The notes under the pieces are model-generated. The model saw only the letters and a program-made list of their open reading frames with translations. It ran no database searches and was not told the origin of the DNA. Positions 1-6,017 of a DNA stretch of 8,193 nucleotides are shown here, in pieces. This stretch comes from Bacillota bacterium (GTDB lineage Bacteria; Bacillota; Sulfobacillia; Sulfobacillales; Sulfobacillaceae): positions 1-8,193 of the forward strand of contig JAMDDZ010000021.1 of the NCBI GenBank assembly GCA_023488565.1, given 5' to 3'. A program made the translations under genes and the position numbers. Position 1 is the stretch's first letter. The number at the start of each line of letters is the position of its first letter.

Positions 1-1244
1 TGCGCCAACAAGTGTCCTTCAGGGGAGATTTTGAATAACGTGCCGTGCAAGTTCACCAAATAGAGAGCATGCGCCGACACCACCGGCGGTTTTTTCACCG
101 GAGACTGCGCATTAAAGGTCCACAACACCCGTCCCGTCTTGAGTGACGCGGCGGTCACCGTGCCGTTGATCGCATTGCCTGCATAGACGATGCCCCCACG
201 GATCACGGGGGTGCCACTGGCCTTGAGATCCGGCATGGTACCTTCGGCCACCGTATCGGTCCATAACACCTGTCCCGTATTCGCGGCGATCCCATACAGC
301 TGGGCTAAATGATGGGGACTAGCAGGAGAAATCGTCACGTCGTGGGGCACAGCGATTCCCGCAGTCACCAACATACCGTGGGAGTATGCCAACGGCGTAT
401 CGTCTACACCGGCTTGGGTATTGGGCAATACGGTACGCCACACCACCTGACGTGTGAGCAGATTGACGGCAACCACCGTTGATGGGCTCGCGCCGCCGAC
501 GTATAACATGTGGCCCACAATGCGGGGACCTGAGCGACTGACATAACAATTCAGGCCCAGGGACCATTGCAGGGATCCGGTTCGCGCATTTAAAGCGTAT
601 AGCATACGGTTGCCACTGGCCAGATAGACGACACCCCGCGTTACGGTGACGGGCGGTTGATCCGATCCCGTCGTCGTAAAGTGCCATAAGCTTTTCCCTG
701 AGTGCGCAGAAAATACCCACACTCCGCTAACACCCGTACCTCGTGTCTCGTTGGGGCTCCCCGGGGTGCGCGGAAACGCAATATTCCCTACTCCCACATA
801 GACGCGGCCATGACTAATAATTGGTTCCGCAAAAGCGGTGTTGGGCAATGATCGATGCCATATCACCTTGCCGGATTGCGGATTCACTGCCCATACCGTA
901 CCTGCGGAGGGATGACTAGACCCTGACACATTGCCCGAGGTGAGATACAAAACACCATGAACTACCGGTGAATCGCTAGCCAATTTGAACGGAAACGACA
1001 CCACGTAGGAGGGACCAGTGCCTGTCGAGGGTTTAACAAATTGCGACAGGTTGCTTACGTTGCGATGGTCCGTAGGCCAATTTTTGGGAGTAGGCCCAAG
1101 CGGTGCTGGGGCGGCTTTTTCAGCATGGATCTCCGGCGGGGAGCTAGCCACAGGTTGGCCACGGCTTCCACATCCGCTCAACAATCCCACTATGGCGAGT
1201 ATCGTTAAGCCCACCATCCCCCAGCGTCCCGTTTGGGTTTTCAT
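1..1244 (-). CDS. PQQ-type beta-propeller lipoprotein (C-terminus beyond left edge)
   Basis: The minus frame is open from ATG at 1244 to the window edge (414 codons, no stop). Residues 1-25 form a lipoprotein signal: K2 and R7, a hydrophobic stretch (residues 10-22) and lipobox L-S-G-C with Cys25, so the mature protein should be lipid-anchored outside the membrane. A Pro/Ala-rich linker (about 28-55) follows. The rest carries repeated beta-propeller blade motifs of the G-x-(L/V)-x-A-x-(N)-x-x-(T/S)-G-x-x-x-W type, at about 115-130, 174-189, 214-228, 256-270, 315-330 and 362-377, with a seventh, W-less one at about 401-414. Such repeats occur in PQQ dehydrogenases and in BamB-like scaffolds. 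No dehydrogenase active site can be recognised in the visible part, so a non-enzymatic or unknown surface role is as likely. A GGAGGAG lies upstream, but about 13 bases from the ATG, which is long; no better in-frame start exists. The family call is firm, the function is not. Confidence 0.85.
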   Translation of the reverse strand, partial: MKTQTGRWGMVGLTILAIVGLLSGCGSRGQPVASSPPEIHAEKAAPAPLGPTPKNWPTDHRNVSNLSQFVKPSTGTGPSYVVSFPFKLASDSPVVHGVLYLTSGNVSGSSHPSAGTVWAVNPQSGKVIWHRSLPNTAFAEPIISHGRVYVGVGNIAFPRTPGSPNETRGTGVSGVWVFSAHSGKSLWHFTTTGSDQPPVTVTRGVVYLASGNRMLYALNARTGSLQWSLGLNCYVSRSGPRIVGHMLYVGGASPSTVVAVNLLTRQVVWRTVLPNTQAGVDDTPLAYSHGMLVTAGIAVPHDVTISPASPHHLAQLYGIAANTGQVLWTDTVAEGTMPDLKASGTPVIRGGIVYAGNAINGTVTAASLKTGRVLWTFNAQSPVKKPPVVSAHALYLVNLHGTLFKISPEGHLLA

Positions 1245-1372
1245 GATGCACCCGTCACTCCTCCGTATGATATGATTATCCTGGTTCATTGTAGTGCACA
1301 CTCCTGCACCACACCTGAAACTTTCCTGAAGAGTTCCGTGCCCAAACCACGCGGTGTGACTTCTGAGGCGCT

Positions 1373-1740
1373 CGACTGAAAACCTATCCCAGTCTATTCG
1401 TCCTCACGGCAGCTCCGTGGACGCCGCGCGTTTTCTACCGAGCTCTGGTTTATGCCTTGGCACTCCCCCGGGAAGTCCCTTCAGCTTGGAGACAGAGCAA
1501 ACGGTGCGGCAGACCCTCTGGAGGCAACAAGCACGGCTGCCCGTGGCGATTGTGGGTGAAGCCCATCTGTTGTCGCCCGTTTTGCCACCGAGTTACGCCC
1601 GAAAACTGGCACTCCGGCTTTTGGACGCCTTACGGCAAAGGATCACCCTAGCCTACCATTTGCGGCCGCTAACGGCTGCCGAAACGGCGATCTACGTGAC
1701 CCATCATTTACGGCAGGTGGGGATTGATATCCGCTGCTAT
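1373..1740 (+). pseudogene. Relic of ExeA-like AAA ATPase from a transposon
   Basis: Two frames together give a recognisable ExeA/TniB-type transposition ATPase. Frame 2 from about 1373 reads T-Y-P-S-L-F-V-L-T-A then W-T-P-R-V-F-Y-R-A-L, typical of the stretch after Walker A. Near 1480-1487 the homology moves to frame 1, giving L-E-T-E-Q-T-V-R-Q-T-L-W and then V-A-I-V-G-E-A-H-L-L. The family normally has V-x-x-D-E-A-H-L-L there, so the Walker B aspartate has become glycine (GGT at 1555-1557, one base from GAT). Right after, near 1585, the usual segment ending in V-G-Q-P-E-L is missing, and the sequence jumps to K-L-A-L-R-L-L-D-A-L-R-Q-R-I-T-L and the usual Y-H-L-x-P-L-T motif. Homology ends near G-I-D at about 1735. 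The Walker A region and C-terminus are absent. In intact elements this ATPase accompanies a DDE transposase; none is adjacent here. It is clearly dead; the family call rests on motif memory. Confidence 0.75.
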
Positions 1741-2924
1741 GGCCCCAGGGCGGTCTCCTGTGACCACCCATTCTCGATGCATTACCATCGATCAACGAAA
1801 GTGAGACATATGGAGGACAAGAACCATGGGCCTCTACAGGCTTCGGCGATATCCCGATCAGTGGGGGGGCTATCACTGGCTATCACTGTCTGTTTGTGGG
1901 ACCTTCGCGGCTTCTCTACGTCTCTGAGAATACGTGGAACCGTTCTGATGGACTTATCTTATCCAAGACTTGACCAACGTTAAGTAAATGATTCGCTAAA
2001 AACCGAGGACGAACAAGTCAACCGTGATCATTGCCGTCGGACGTTTTCCTCAGTTGTAAAGAGTAGCCCGTTTCCAGACGGACGGTATACTGATAATGAG
2101 CGGGCTGGATAAGCCCTGATCAACTTTCCTCCGGCGTGCCGGGTCTGCGGTCTGCCGGTTCTGTGAAGCGAGTAGAACCGGGGGAAGGTGATGCCGACGA
2201 GCACCCATCTCACCGTACCTGTTGCAGTTGCAATAGTCGGCCTGATTGGGCGAGGGCTCGTGCGTCGCAAAAAGTAATCCGCTCGGGAGACCACCCCGGC
2301 GGATTACGATGATACTCAGGAAATTTGCCAAGCCATCGCAGACTTCGGAGCTCTGCACGTCATCCGGGCATCAACCGGGTGGCGTGCATCTTCTGTCTAT
2401 CTGGAGTATATCGCCATTTTATGCCGGCGGCCAATATATCTGCCTTGACCAAGCAATCCTGATCGGAGGGACTTTAATGGCAACCACTGATGGCCGTTGA
2501 GAGCCTACGATATTTTAAAAACGGGCGGGTGGACGTCACCTTCGCTTCGCCAGAGCTAGCAACGGCTTGACGTATGGTGCACGGGGAAGGTTGTCTGATT
2601 ATGGGAAGTTGAACCGGTCCACAGACAAACGGGCCCACCTCTGTAAGTGGGCAGAACGCCCGAAGTCCAACGGGCACCCGCAGTATCCAATAGTGGGGCG
2701 GGCGCCTCCATGACCTCCTCGCCGCGCTAGAGGCGACGGTTTCGGCCATGGCCTAAGCCGCGCACGGTAGCGACGTGGATAAATTCGGCCAGCACGCCTT
2801 GCGGACTGACCGGATAAAACGTTGGCTAGTCGAAGGCAACGCATATTGCCGCCATCGGGTTTGACTAACGCGCCACAAAAGACCGCCGTATCAAGGATCT
2901 CGTTGCCCATAGCTGCAGTTCCCA
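1741..2924. other. Long stretch without a recognised gene
   Basis: About 1.2 kb between the ExeA-like relic and the end of the ATPase gene. Every open frame longer than 60 codons here overlaps others on both strands and shows no family motif. The best small candidates are the ORF at 1826-1927, a 28-codon ATG frame at 2191-2277 that stays open for another 56 codons beyond its TAA, and a minus-strand 51-residue frame (2711-2556) whose ATG is only two bases after AGGAGGTC. A hairpin with stem CCGGTTCT/AGAACCGG occupies 2155-2181. It is probably decayed coding or mobile-element DNA whose family I cannot name. Confidence 0.6.
1826..1927 (+). CDS. Possible 33-residue small ORF with good ribosome site
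   Basis: ATG at 1826 follows GGAGG (1812-1816) at a 9-base spacing, which is close to ideal. The 33-residue product begins M-G-L-Y-R-L-R-R-Y-P and holds an aromatic, Trp-rich middle (D-Q-W-G-G-Y-H-W-L). It ends at TGA 1925-1927. I do not recognise it. It could be the 5' end of a decayed larger gene, since the other two frames stay open past its stop, or chance. It lies just after the ExeA-like relic, in sequence with no other recognised gene. Only the ribosome site supports it. Confidence 0.25.
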   Translation: MGLYRLRRYPDQWGGYHWLSLSVCGTFAASLRL

Positions 2925-4007
2925 TTACAGCCGCGTAACGTAATCGCGGAACATCGGCTCAAAAAATTCATAGTGCCCGCGTCCCATCTTTACTAAAATA
3001 CCTTGGTTCATGACATAGGTTAAGATCCGACCAACGCGCGCCGGCGAGGCGTTTTGGCCATAGGGCCGCTCCCCGTACGCTATTTTTTTAATAAGCTGTT
3101 GAGCTCCTTGATGTTCACTGAGGCTCCCCCACAGCTCCTCAAATGCCCGCATGAGACTCTCGAGAGCCCGCTGGTACGCGATTTCTAGCACAGTCAGACT
3201 CACCACCTGACTCTCCATCACCTGACTCTCCATCTCCATGAGCACGTAATAAACTTCGGAGGCCACTAACATAGTATCTTGGGGGTGACCCCCGGTGAGT
3301 TTCAAAAGGAGTCCTACCTCCGCCGGTGTAATGGAGATCCCCCGCTCCGAGAATTTTCGGACCAAGTAGCCGGACCACGCATCGGAAGGAATTTCCGGGA
3401 CGGGAAGAGACACCGCATAGCGAAAAAACGCCTCATTTCCCTGAGAAAACAATTGAGCTAACAAGGTCGGTTTCGATCCAAGAAAAAGACAACTGATGTG
3501 TGGTTTTTGCTGAAGATGACTCCGGAGAATCTTGTGAAGATCGGCATCAATTCGGGACAGTTCTTGAAATTCATCGAAGACAAGAATAACTCGGTTGTTC
3601 GAAGCGCGAATCAGTTTATCCGTAATCCCTAACGATTCTTCGAGCAATTCCATGTCGGAACCTTGGCGTCGGGCAAACGACATTCCCAACTCGATGCCCT
3701 GTACCGAAAGGCGCACCTCGGTTTGTGCGGCGCTGCGAACCATGTCCCGGAGTTTTTCCACGGTGCGCTGTACTCCGGTCCGATTTTCTAAGAGGGCGTT
3801 GGCCAGGCGTTCTGCCAATTCCCGCACCGAGGTAGTGCCAAACATATCCACCAGCGCCACATCATGCCCCTCGCGATGTAAGCGTCGCAACACCTCTAAG
3901 GCCAATGACGTTTTTCCGATGCGCCTCGGTCCTGCGAGTAAAATGTTCTGGCCATCACTTAGTCGCCGCGTGAGTCCTTCCAGAAATACATGCGAGACAT
4001 TTCTCAT
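2925..4007 (-). CDS. AAA-type ATPase with C-terminal winged helix
   Basis: A 360-residue protein of the prokaryotic/archaeal-type ATPase family (ATPase_2-like, related to Orc1/Cdc6 and STAND ATPases). Walker A is G-P-R-R-I-G-K-T at 26-33. Walker B is V-I-L-V-F-D-E at 140-146, followed by F-Q-E-L. A sensor-1-like strand L-F-L-G-S is at 174-178, and a family-typical G-G-H-P-Q is at 239-243. The C-terminus (about 295-360) looks like a winged helix, ending in E-P-M-F-R-D-Y. All ATPase motifs are intact, so the enzyme is probably functional, but the family's role is unclear; DNA or protein remodelling is a guess. It is not IstB of IS21, whose Walker A and length differ. The start is uncertain: no Shine-Dalgarno lies before ATG 4007, and the frame is open upstream only to a TAG at 4026-4028, the stop of the IS21 relic frame. 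Relatives usually have an F-x-G-R-E-like segment before Walker A, which is missing here. Residues 259-268 are an exact duplicated M-E-S-Q-V. Confidence 0.8.
   Translation of the reverse strand: MRNVSHVFLEGLTRRLSDGQNILLAGPRRIGKTSLALEVLRRLHREGHDVALVDMFGTTSVRELAERLANALLENRTGVQRTVEKLRDMVRSAAQTEVRLSVQGIELGMSFARRQGSDMELLEESLGITDKLIRASNNRVILVFDEFQELSRIDADLHKILRSHLQQKPHISCLFLGSKPTLLAQLFSQGNEAFFRYAVSLPVPEIPSDAWSGYLVRKFSERGISITPAEVGLLLKLTGGHPQDTMLVASEVYYVLMEMESQVMESQVVSLTVLEIAYQRALESLMRAFEELWGSLSEHQGAQQLIKKIAYGERPYGQNASPARVGRILTYVMNQGILVKMGRGHYEFFEPMFRDYVTRL
3204..3233 (-). repeat. In-frame 15-bp tandem duplication inside the ATPase gene
   Basis: Bases 3204-3218 and 3219-3233 are identical 15-mers (CACCTGACTCTCCAT on the plus strand). 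They encode M-E-S-Q-V twice (residues 259-268 of the ATPase). The unit is in frame, so the duplication adds five residues to a helix between the ATPase and winged-helix regions without breaking the gene. Perfect identity implies a recent slippage or duplication event. Confidence 0.9.
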
Positions 4008-4169
4008 ATAATCGTCTTGCGGTAGGAGTGTTTTCCCCTATTCGTTTGTCAGAGAATGGACCATTTGTATCAAGCGATGCGCCGCGAGCGAACGACCTGA
4101 TCCTACTGGCCCCGGGGCTTCCCGAAATACATATTCGGTTATCGACGTGTCGTTAGTACTGGACACTGA

Positions 4170-4490
4170 AGTATTAAACGTATAATTACTGTAGCCGAGC
4201 ACCGGGACAATCATGTGCCTCGACTGACGCGTCCCGGTGTGCGGATCCATAATCGGGACCGTCGGTCCCGCATAATCAACAAAACAATGGACACCGGGTC
4301 GATACGGTTTGCCCAAGACCAGATCCACGCGTTGTTGATAACGGCGATAACGCGCACAAAATTGCGAGTATTCGTACCCGCCGTCGGGAATTTGAGCCCG
4401 ATATTCACGCCACAGCAATTGCAGTGTCATGTCCTTGAGCCGCAGTTCTTGATGGGTTCGTGCCCAACCGGGTTCGGCGCGTAAACGAGC
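4170..4490 (-). pseudogene. Internal fragment of IS21-family transposase IstA
   Basis: The minus frame that starts at 4601 carries IstA-like sequence from about residue 42 to 142. It begins with E-P-G-W-A-R-T-H-Q-E-L, continues with T-L-Q-L-L-W-R-E-Y-R and Y-S-Q-F-C-A-R-Y-R-R-Y, then F-V-D-Y-A-G-P-T-V-P-I with the first catalytic Asp of the DDE domain, and D-P-H-T-G. It stops matching after V-L-G-Y-S-N-Y-T-F. The N-terminal helix-turn-helix and the second Asp and Glu of the DDE triad are missing, so the fragment cannot transpose. The frame continues through unrelated codons to a TAG at 4026-4028, just upstream of the ATPase start. No istB follows. The call is strong because several IstA blocks occur in order with the correct spacing. 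Confidence 0.85.
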
Positions 4491-4546
4491 GGTCCAAGCT
4501 TTGTTATCGGTGCCGCCAAGGCCGGGCGCCGCGATCTCGCCCTCAT

Positions 4547-4740
4547 GATTATCTGTGAAGCCTCCGATAAACCATGGACAAAACGAATCCACGACCGGCA
4601 TTCGCTGCCGTCTCGCTGGAGGCGGAGAATATGGCTGGCGTCCTTCGACAGATAGAGCAACGCGACATCATTGCGCGATAGGTATTGCAGAAATGCCCGC
4701 AAAGAGGCCAGGCGGTTGTTGCAGGTGTTGGTGCTAATCC
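4547..4740 (-). pseudogene. Fragment of a tyrosine recombinase (XerC/D-like, IS-associated)
   Basis: In the minus frame ending near 4547, sequence typical of the core-binding region of transposon-borne tyrosine recombinases is visible. It reads T-N-T-C-N-N-R-L-A-S-L-R-A-F-L-Q-Y-L (about 4735-4680), then a D-A-S-H-I block, then R-F-V-H-G-L-S-E-A-S at about 4585-4556, which normally precedes the catalytic domain. The catalytic R-H-R-Y residues are all absent, and there is no start codon or N-terminal part. The fragment passes directly into the IstA relic in a different frame, so two unrelated elements have been joined. It is non-functional. Confidence 0.65.
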
Positions 4741-4843
4741 CTACTATCCCGATTTGCGGGTTGTGTGGTGGCGGAAGATCGGTGGAATGAAACCGCCCAT
4801 GAATTAGACAAATGGCATGGCCTTACCCCCACGCTATTTTCTG

Positions 4844-4938
4844 GCCCAGCAATTCCTTGCTGGGCGTGCCTCGCGGAGAGCGTAGAAATGCAGGGAACAA
4901 GTCCCCTGCATTTCTCCTCAATTCTCCTCACGGGAGAA
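4844..4938. repeat. Cluster of three perfect hairpins
   Basis: Three inverted repeats lie head to tail. The first has a 9-bp stem GCCCAGCAA/TTGCTGGGC with a 4-base loop (4844-4865). The second has a 12-bp stem AGAAATGCAGGG/CCCTGCATTTCT with an 8-base loop (4884-4915). The third has a 6-bp stem TTCTCC/GGAGAA with a 5-base loop (4922-4938). None is followed by a T-run on either strand, so these are not ordinary intrinsic terminators. They could be part of a structured RNA, a transposon end, or a protein binding site. The function is unknown. Confidence 0.7.
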
Positions 4939-5378
4939 CCTGACCACTCACCCAGAAGGCCACATCGCGGGGTATTAACCGTGATGCCAGCAGCCTTAGC
5001 CGATCACCGAGACCAGCATGGCAGCTATTTTCGCTAAACCCATGCCAGCGTATTTGAGTTTTCGCGTGATCTACCTTGTCGCTCCTAAAATACCCGTTCC
5101 ATCGCTCCGTGGTGACAGATACGACACTTGAGCCACAGCGTAGTCCCGTTAATCTGCGCCACCTCATGGCAACCCAGTCCCTCGGCCTGTTTTTCGCAAG
5201 CCTCAAATGACCTCCCCTGACACTAGCCCACCGAGTAGGCCATTTGAATTTTCGTGTTCTATTCTATGCGGCGTTGTTGATTGGTGGGTACCCTTTCCTT
5301 GAATATCCTTCACGATGACCCTTGTGTTCCGTCGATCTTCCCTGAGGGATGCGAAGGTGTCTGATGGCACTGCATGCA

Positions 5379-5387
5379 TGATATACT
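5379..5387 (+). promoter_or_regulatory. Probable extended -10 promoter of the mntA-hepT operon
   Basis: TG-A-TATACT (5379-5387) matches an extended -10 element, one base from TATAAT at two positions. No good -35 box sits 17 bases upstream, which extended -10 promoters tolerate. The palindrome TGCATGCA (5371-5378) directly abuts it and could be an operator for autoregulation, but that is inference. The predicted leader to the antitoxin start is about 60 bases. Confidence 0.35.
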
Positions 5388-5455
5388 CATAGGGAAAGAT
5401 GAGATGATGAGTAGAAGGCCGTATATTCTTATGCGCAGAAAGGATGAGGGGCGAA

Positions 5456-5767
5456 ATGTTGCAACCGGTAATCGCGCACCAGATAAATCGATTGCGGTCA
5501 TTTTGTTCCGAACAACACATTACCGATTGTGTGATTTTTGGTTCAGCAACGCGAGACGATTTCAGTGCGACAAGCGATGTCGATGTCGTCGTGGCATTTG
5601 ACAAAGACCAGCAAGTGACCTTTTTTCGATTAAATCGTCTTGCGGAACAGATGGCTCAGATTTTGGGTCGCCCTGTCGACCTCCACACGTGGGCCGAAAT
5701 TCACCCAAAATTGCAACCGAAGATTCAACAAGAAGGAGTGTCTGTGCTTGAGCGCCCCGCGGGATGA
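5456..5767 (+). CDS. mntA: MntA-like nucleotidyltransferase antitoxin
   Basis: A 103-residue minimal nucleotidyltransferase. The signature G-S-x10-D-x-D is complete: G29, S30, D41 and D43, and the third carboxylate is D75 in P-V-D-L. In characterised MntA/HepT systems this enzyme transfers AMP groups to a tyrosine of the HEPN toxin and so blocks its RNase. Length, motif order and the overlapping downstream HEPN gene all fit. I chose ATG 5456 because GAGGG (5446-5450) precedes it; ATG 5444 is in frame but would place AGAAAGG directly against the start. The gene overlaps hepT by 20 bases. All catalytic residues are present, so the antitoxin may still be active even though its target is truncated. 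Family assignment is confident; activity is inferred. Confidence 0.85.
   Translation: MLQPVIAHQINRLRSFCSEQHITDCVIFGSATRDDFSATSDVDVVVAFDKDQQVTFFRLNRLAEQMAQILGRPVDLHTWAEIHPKLQPKIQQEGVSVLERPAG
5733..5738 (+). promoter_or_regulatory. Ribosome binding site that fixes the hepT start
   Basis: AAGGAG lies inside the end of mntA, nine bases before TTG 5748. It supports translation of hepT from this TTG, as no ATG exists in the right frame before the conserved N-terminal region. Confidence 0.55.
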
Positions 5768-5951
5768 TGATGTCATCATCGAAACCATGGTTGACGCAAT
5801 CACCACGATTTTTGCTTACACGGCGGACCAAACTTTGGAGACATTCTTGGCTAATCGCATGATGAAGGACGCCGTGGCCAAAAACTTAGAAGTGGTTGGT
5901 GAATCCGCCAGCCAGTTAAGCCCGGGCATAAAACTCGTTTTCCGCACCTAA
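5748..5951 (+). pseudogene. hepT: HepT-like HEPN toxin, truncated by IS insertion
   Basis: From TTG 5748 the frame gives 67 residues beginning (M)-S-A-P-R-D-D-D-V-I-I-E-T. It has the characteristic HepT run N-R-M-M-K-D-A-V-A-K-N-L-E-V-V-G-E-S-A (36-54) followed by L-S-P. Family members are normally about 110-115 residues, with the R-x4-H-x-Y RNase motif in the second half. Here the native sequence stops at about residue 64, where the left inverted repeat of the IS1634-family element starts (5940), and the last codons with the TAA come from the element. The catalytic Arg, His and the Tyr that MntA modifies are therefore missing, so the product cannot be an active RNase. The missing half was not found on the far side of the element in any frame. 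Operon partner of the overlapping antitoxin gene. Confidence 0.8.
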
Positions 5952-5954
5952 AAA
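5940..5954 (+). repeat. Left terminal inverted repeat of the IS
   Basis: TTCCGCACCTAAAAA pairs with the complement of 7726-7740 at 13 of 15 positions (mismatches at 7 and 10). Its first codons supply the tail and stop of the truncated hepT frame. Confidence 0.75.
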
Positions 5955-6017
5955 CTTCCAATTTTATTAATTATAGTCAGAATATTCCGTAAAGGTGTTT
6001 GGCCTCTGCTTGTCGAA

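Larger units (their letters stand above)
4741..5443. other. Stretch without a recognised gene; contains hairpin cluster and mntA promoter
   Basis: About 700 bases between the recombinase relic and the toxin-antitoxin operon. No frame on either strand shows a family motif that I trust. A 43-residue minus frame (about 5214-5086) has a C-x-x-C pair inside L-W-L-K-C-R-I-C-H-H, but it lacks a start codon, and one such pair is weak evidence. The clearest structure is the run of three hairpins at 4844-4938. The last 70 bases hold a probable promoter and the leader of the antitoxin gene. Confidence 0.55.

Noticed and set aside
319..720. 133-residue minus-strand frame
   Set aside because: It lies in another frame of the continuous propeller lipoprotein, whose blade motifs are unmistakable.
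2925..4007. ATPase as IstB, the helper of the IS21 relic
   Set aside because: IstB is shorter with a G-P-x-G-x-G-K-T-H type Walker A; this protein has G-P-R-R-I-G-K-T, a G-G-H-P-Q motif and a winged-helix C-terminus.
4844..4915. Hairpins as intrinsic terminators
   Set aside because: Neither stem is followed by a T-run on either strand.
4928..5206. 92-residue minus-strand frame
   Set aside because: No family motif, no convincing ribosome site, and it overlaps other equally open frames and the third hairpin.
5086..5214. Possible zinc-ribbon fragment (C-x-x-C, minus strand)
   Set aside because: One C-x-x-C pair, no start codon and only 43 codons between stops; too likely by chance.
5203..5604. 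133-residue minus-strand frame
   Set aside because: Its N-terminal half is the antisense of the well-supported mntA gene; the remainder shows nothing recognisable.
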